Part shown: piece by piece, positions 59,414-64,000 of the stretch
Position numbering within the stretch: position 1 is the first letter of the stretch
How the letters are laid out: every line of letters begins with the position of its first letter
Assembly: GCF_030272615.1 (NCBI RefSeq)
Contig: NC_081405.1
Span: forward strand, 474,702,008-474,766,007
Source: Cryptomeria japonica
Lineage: Eukaryota > Streptophyta > Pinopsida > Cupressales > Cupressaceae
DNA: 64,000 bases
Reading direction: 5' to 3'
The notes under the pieces: model-generated
The model's input: only the letters and a program-made list of their open reading frames with translations
The model's database searches: none
What the model was told of the DNA's origin: nothing
Made by a program: the position numbers and the translations under genes

Positions 59414-60469
59414 TGTATAAGTTATGCTCAACCAGTATGTGTTCCAAACCGGTATTATGTATTATAATCTTTAGACTATTGGTGTTTTACAGAAAGTGTT
59501 TACCGATCTGAAGTGGTATGAAGACCTCAAGCGGCTTGAGGATCTCAAGCGGTATGAAGGAACTGAAGCAGCAGTTATCATTTTTCCAGTCTTCATTTTT
59601 GACAACCGGTAATCGGTTTAATGTTTGAACCAGTATTCGGTATAGTTGTATGAACTGGTAATACTCTGTGATGAGTTACCATCCACCGACACTTTGACGG
59701 TGATTCTGTGTCGTGTTACCAAATGTGTCCAGATGCACTGAACCTAGGAACTTGCAATGTAATCCTATTGGACCGACATGAAATCAAATTCCTTTATAAG
59801 GACATCATGTCTAGAGTTTTAGGAGAGGTAGTTGTTAGGGTTTTTGTGTGGTTGATGATTTTTTGTATGTGAGATCTTAGAAGAGTAGATCGAGTCTATG
59901 TGCTGTAACAGAGTGTGGATTTACTGAAGACTAAAGTAATGCTGAAATGCATTAGCAATGAGGTATCATGGATCTGACCAAGCTATTTGCTAGATCATTC
60001 ATTGGTTGATTACTCAGATCTTCGACAAGTTTGAAACCCTTAATCGGGTAGGCCTAGAAAATCCTTTGCAAATCCTCTAACAAGGTGGTTCACAACTATG
60101 GATCTAAAATCCTCTCACAAGGTAGTCTTTAATTGGACTTATTTCCTAACAAAGATTGAGATTCCTAACAAGATCTATTCTGGTTAAGAACATTGTATGA
60201 CCTTAACCGGTCTGGTTACTATTCTGCAGATAGTTACTTGTGAGTTTCATCTCACCATGATTTTTCCCATTTGGGTTTCCATGTCAAAATCTCTTGTGTT
60301 ATGGTGATTCTTCTTCTGTGGGTGAATGCCTTATTTATTGTTTTTTTTGCATTTGTATTAACTGGTTTGTTAGTAAAACTGTTATACCAGTTTACTGCTA
60401 AACTGTTTAAGTTCAGTATTTATTTGTATACTAATTTACCCCCCCCCCCCCCCCTCTTAGTATTCATCA
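59414..60469 (+). repeat. 3' LTR of element E, main part
   Basis: Continues from 51867 with tgtataagttatgctcaacc and ends tattcatca. The C tract here has grown to about 16 bases (60439-60454) against 7-8 in other LTRs. GTTAA duplication follows. Confidence 0.92.
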
Positions 60470-60474
60470 GTTAA

Positions 60475-60725
60475 TAAGTTGGTAAATGATCAAATCTATA
60501 TGATTTCTTTGGTGGTGAAATTATTTATAGATATGGTAAATAACTTGATTAATATGTTAAGCAAATCTGATAAAGAGGTTGTTAGAACTGATTAAAGAAG
60601 GTAAGATATTTGTTAAATGGTTTCAGATCTGATATAAGTTTGATTTTGGGTTTAAAGTTTCAATTGGTCTTAATACTAATTCACCCCCCCTCTCAGTATT
60701 AACCAGATCCTCATAGGATTAACTA
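60475..60725 (+). repeat. 5' LTR of element I, right part
   Basis: Resumes after the GTTAA duplication and holds taatactaattcacccccc (60671-60690). It ends near aacta at 60725, where CA would be expected, two bases before the primer-binding site. Confidence 0.8.
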
Positions 60726-60726
60726 T

Positions 60727-60738
60727 TGGTATCAGAGC
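60727..60738 (+). other. Primer-binding site of element I
   Basis: tggtatcagagc, exact match to the initiator-Met tRNA complement. Confidence 0.92.
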
Positions 60739-60801
60739 TTTGGTCCTTTGTGTGCAAAAAGCCTAACCGCTTGAGGAAAAGATTATGAGGAAATCAAGAT
60801 A

Positions 60802-62394
60802 ATGAAGAAAGAGGGTCCCAAGTTCAACAAGGATAACTACAAGATTTGGAACGATAGAATGAAGATCTACATCCAAGGTCTTGGTGCACAATATTGGAGG
60901 CAAGTTGAAACAACATATGTTGCTCCTACTACTACTCCCTTGACACCAGATGAACTTAGAAAGCAACAAGATAACATGCAATCCCTATAAGCTATTGTAA
61001 GTACTTTATCTGATTCAAAATATATTTATGTTCAAGGATTGGAAACTGCAGGTGAGGTTTGGGAAAAGTTAGAGACAAACTATGGAGGAGATGAGCATGT
61101 TCAAAGAGCCAAAGAGGAAATCTTGAGAGGAAAGTTTGATGACATGAGAATGCTTTAAGGAGAAAATATTGCACAGTATGGTCAGAGAATCAAAGAAGTT
61201 GTTGGCAGCATAAAGAGTGTTGGAGGTAAAATAGAAGATGATGTAATAGTACATAAAATGCTTAAAACTCTTCAACCTCAGTATGCTACAAGAGTATCAA
61301 CAATCCAAGAACTTAGATCTATTTCAAAAGATAATGTAACTATTGATTCATTGATTGGTAAGCTTACAACTTTTGAGTTAAATTTTTTTGACAAGAATGT
61401 GACAAAATATACTGAATATGTCTTTAAAGCTTCTATTACTAGTTCATCTGCTAGAAAAGGAAAAGATACATGTCAAAATCATGAATGTAGGACTAGTCAT
61501 AGAAGTAACCGGGGAAATCAAGACAATGAAGATCAAGTGATGGAACTTGAGGCATTGTTAGCAAAGAGATTTCCAAGAGGTATTGGTAAGTATAAAGGAA
61601 AGCTACCTTTGAAGTGTTTCTCTTGTAGTAAAATTGGTCATATTGTTGCTAATTGCCCTAACACCGATAAGAAAGAAAAGCTTAGAAGATTCAAAGGAAA
61701 GGGCAAGAAACATTGTTATGTTGTAGTAGATGAAGGTGTGACCGATGAGGAGTCTGTAGATGAAGATGACAATGAAGAAATTGTGTTTGTAGTCGTGAAG
61801 GAGGAACTGTCAGATGAAAAGGCACTAGTATCTCATATGGAGAATACTGATGAATGGATTATAGACAATGGCTTCTCACACCACATGACCGAAGATAAAA
61901 ATAAGTTCATAACTCTTAATGAATTTGATGGAGGCGTTGTGAGATTTGGAAATAACTCTCCTTGCATGGTGAAAGGTAAAGGTTCAATCTCTCTAAATGG
62001 GAAGAGTAATGTTGATGATGTGTTTTGGGTTGATGGTCTTAAGCATAATCTTTTAAGTGTTGGTTAGCTTAATGATAAAGGTTATTTGCTTGAGTTTAAA
62101 AGTGGATTCTGCATAATTATTGGAGGTAATGGTGAACTAATTGCTATTGGGAAGCAAACTAGAGGTAACTTATTTCATTTGAATAATAATATTAATAATT
62201 GTCTGGTTGCAAAAATGGAAAACCGTTGGTTATGGCATAAAAGATGTTATGTTAATTTTGATAATTTGGTTAAGATAAGAAAGTCAAGTGTTGTAAGAGG
62301 ATTACCCCAACTTGTCAAACCGCATAGTGTGATATGCAAAGATTGTCAAATCAGTAAGATGACCTCTTTTTCTTTCAAGAGTGATCTGAACTAA
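60802..62394 (+). pseudogene. Copia gag-protease and start of integrase, element I
   Basis: One frame from MKKEGPKFNKDNYKIWNDRM to a stop at 62394. Gag parallels element F block by block. Zinc knuckle CFSCSKIGHIVANC is intact (about 61618-61659), followed by DEGVTDEESVDEDDNEE. The protease site reads IIDNGFSHHMTE: Asp-Asn-Gly in place of Asp-Ser-Gly, and Phe for Cys, so it is probably inactive. Three internal stops fall where Gln fits (QSL*AIVST, RML*GENIAQ, SVG*LNDKG). The pre-integrase zinc region has CYVNFD where LCHVNFD is usual, then CKDCQISKM. The frame ends at a short insertion. Confidence 0.88.
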
Positions 62395-62600
62395 AGAACC
62401 ATATTGGTTGAACCCACCTTACAAAGGCTTACGAAAGGTGGCTTACAAAAGAAGGTTATTGATTGAATAGATGTTTGCTGGCTTTACCCAGTTGCCAACC
62501 GTTGTTCCAATGAGATCCAACTATCCGTAATTTTGATTCGTCTGCCAAACCTTTTATCTCTTATTTAAGGGGAGGGAGAGAGACTACTAGAAAGCCATGA
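62395..62600. repeat. About 200-bp insertion in the integrase of element I
   Basis: Integrase breaks after FSFKSD and resumes at ENILDLVHTNLCGP near 62605. The DNA between has no pol similarity. It holds a perfect 7-base inverted pair ccacctt...aaggtgg (about 62416-62443). No clear duplication was identified, so its class is unknown. Confidence 0.6.
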
Positions 62601-64000
62601 GAATATTTTAGATTTGGTACATACTAATCTTTGTGGCCCTATGAGAACAAAGAGTTATTACAGTGATAGGTATTTCATGATTTTCACCGATGACTATTCT
62701 AAATTGATGTGGGTGACATTTTTGAGAGAAAAATCAGAAGCATTTAGCAAATTTAAATCATTTAAAGCTCTGGTTGAGAAGAAAACCGCTAAGAACTTGA
62801 AGTGTTTAAGATCAAACCAAGGAGGTGAATTCACATATGATGAATTTGTTAAGTATTGTGATGAACAGGGTATAAAGAGTCAGTTGTCTTCTCTGAGGAC
62901 ACCACAATAGAATGGCTTAGCAGAAAGGATGAATAGAACAATAGTTGAAGCTGCAAGAACCATGTTATTGCAGGGTAATGTATCCAAAATGTTTTGGAGA
63001 GGAGCGGTCAGTATTGTTGTATACGCTTTAAATTAGGCACTGGTAAAGAGAGGTAACAATAAGACACCCTATGAGCTATGGTATGAAAAAAATCCTTCTG
63101 TAAGTTATTTCAAAAATTTTGGAAGTCAATGTTTTATTAAGAGAGATAACTACATAGAAATTTGATGCAAAATTTGATCAAGGATTTTTTCTTGGTTACT
63201 CTTCTAAGAGTAAAGCATATAAATATTACAATAAGAGAACTAAGAAAATTGTTGAAAGTGCAGATGTAAAATCTGATGATCTATCTGATAAGTCTAAAGG
63301 TACAAGCAGATTTGAACCTGAAAATGATAACAAGGAAAAGTTTGTAATCATTGAATCGAAGGCAAAGAATAATGAAGAGCTAGAAAATGCAGAATTAGAT
63401 GCTTAACCGGTAAGCCATGACAGTGAGGAAGAAGATGAATAATTGACATAGGCAATACCTAGATATGTCAAACTGAACCATTCACAAGAGCAGATAATTG
63501 GTGATAAGAATGCAGGTGTGCAAACCAGTAGAAATATCTGAGAGAACTCATGTTTGATAGCTACAATTGGACCCAAGATAGTTAAGGAAGTACTAAAGGA
63601 TGACGATTGGGTTAATGCAATGGATGAGGAATTAGATCAAATTGAGAAGAATTAGACATGATCACTTGTTCCTAGACTGGATGATAAAAATGTAATTGGA
63701 ACAAAGTGGGTCTTTAGGAATAAATTGGATTAAGAAGGAAGAATTGTAAGAAACAAGGCAAGGTTAGTCTGCAAAGGGTATGGTCAAGAAGAAGGTGAGG
63801 ATTATGGTGAAAAATTTGCACCTGTTGCTAGATTAGAAGGTGCAAGGATGCTGCATATAAGGGATTCAAAGTTTACCAAATGGATGTCAAGTCAACCTTT
63901 CTAAATGGGATTCTAGAAGAAGTATACATTGAACAACCAGATGGATTTTCCTTGATTGATGATAAAGACATGGTGTGTAAATTGCATAAAGAACTATATG
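62601..64000 (+). pseudogene. Copia integrase core and N-terminal reverse transcriptase, element I (cut by window end)
   Basis: Integrase: LDLVHTNLCGPMRTKS, YFMIFTDDYSKLMWVTFLRE, SNQGGEFTYDEF, then TPQ*NGLAER (second Gln is TAG), MFWRGAVSIVVYALN*, TPYELWYE. A frameshift occurs near 63165 before FFLGYSSKSK. Linker RYVKLNHSQEQIIGDKNAG, then RT start [30 protein letters not shown] and [20 protein letters not shown] small deletion near 63850 shifts the frame before [12 protein letters not shown]-like sequence, and the window ends in [10 protein letters not shown]. The catalytic Asp-Asp motif would lie outside. Same family as F but more decayed, as expected for the outermost and oldest element. 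Confidence 0.88.

Larger units (their letters stand above)
29072..60469 (+). mobile_element. Element E: non-autonomous LTR retrotransposon, split by F and H
   Basis: Outer limits are tgttggcattttcg at 29072 and tattcatca at 60469, with GTTAA on both sides (29067-29071 and 60470-60474). Removing insertions F/G and H leaves about 7.7 kb: LTR, initiator-Met primer-binding site, ORF1, ORF2, polypurine tract, LTR. No protease, integrase, reverse transcriptase or RNase H motif is present. Element H (51868-59413, 7.5 kb) is a second copy in the opposite orientation and fixes the layout independently. E sits inside the 5' LTR of element I. Confidence 0.9.

Noticed and set aside
1-64000. Assignment to a named species
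   Set aside because: No host gene or organelle marker is present. Only a large-genome seed plant can be argued.

Overview
The window is plant nuclear DNA made almost entirely of nested LTR retrotransposons. I see no convincing host gene, tRNA, rRNA or CRISPR array. The evidence is Ty1/copia proteins (gag zinc knuckle, DSG protease, integrase, VDD reverse transcriptase, RNase H), Ty3/gypsy proteins, primer-binding sites complementary to plant initiator-Met tRNA (TGGTATCAGAGC), polypurine tracts, and 5-bp target-site duplications (TSDs). The density and depth of nesting suggest a seed plant with a large genome. A conifer or other gymnosperm is plausible, but nothing here proves it. Nearly every coding region carries in-frame stops, many of them TAG or TAA where glutamine is expected.

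Layout. (1) 1-4216: copia element A on the minus strand, with a decayed gag interrupted by a complete 373-bp TRIM element at 303-675 (TSD CTTTC). Its 2.5-kb LTR holds an array of alternating GGGATAAG/CTTATCCC sites. (2) 4217-16925: minus-strand gypsy element B (LTR end, polypurine tract, integrase). It carries a plus-strand plant-mobile-domain pseudogene that was split by copia element C (7868-13695, TSD GAGAG). (3) 16926-27739: a patchwork of gypsy RNase H, an unrecognised 731-codon minus-strand reading frame D with a repeat array upstream, an LTR fragment, a gypsy gag and a solo LTR. (4) 27740-64000: a nest four levels deep. Copia element I (plus strand, truncated by the window end) has its 5' LTR split by element E (29072-60469, TSD GTTAA). 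E's second ORF is split by copia element F (35139-51287, TSD CCAAG). F's 5' LTR is split by gypsy derivative G (about 35198-43849). E's 3' LTR is split by element H (51868-59413, TSD TGTAT).

The most interesting system is the E/H family. These are two copies, in opposite orientation, of a roughly 7.6-kb LTR retrotransposon with no recognisable protease, integrase, reverse transcriptase or RNase H. It keeps two ORFs of its own. ORF1 is a 427-codon coiled-coil protein with four CCHC zinc-knuckle positions, the same length in both copies, with an amber codon shared at position 90. ORF2 is a protein of about 1,060-1,100 codons with a Lys/Glu-rich segment of variable length. Its LTR ends, primer-binding site and polypurine junction resemble those of F, so F-type elements are candidate suppliers of the missing enzymes. 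Other notable items are the TRIM, G as a gypsy element whose protease runs in frame into RNase H/integrase with the reverse transcriptase missing, and unknown frame D.
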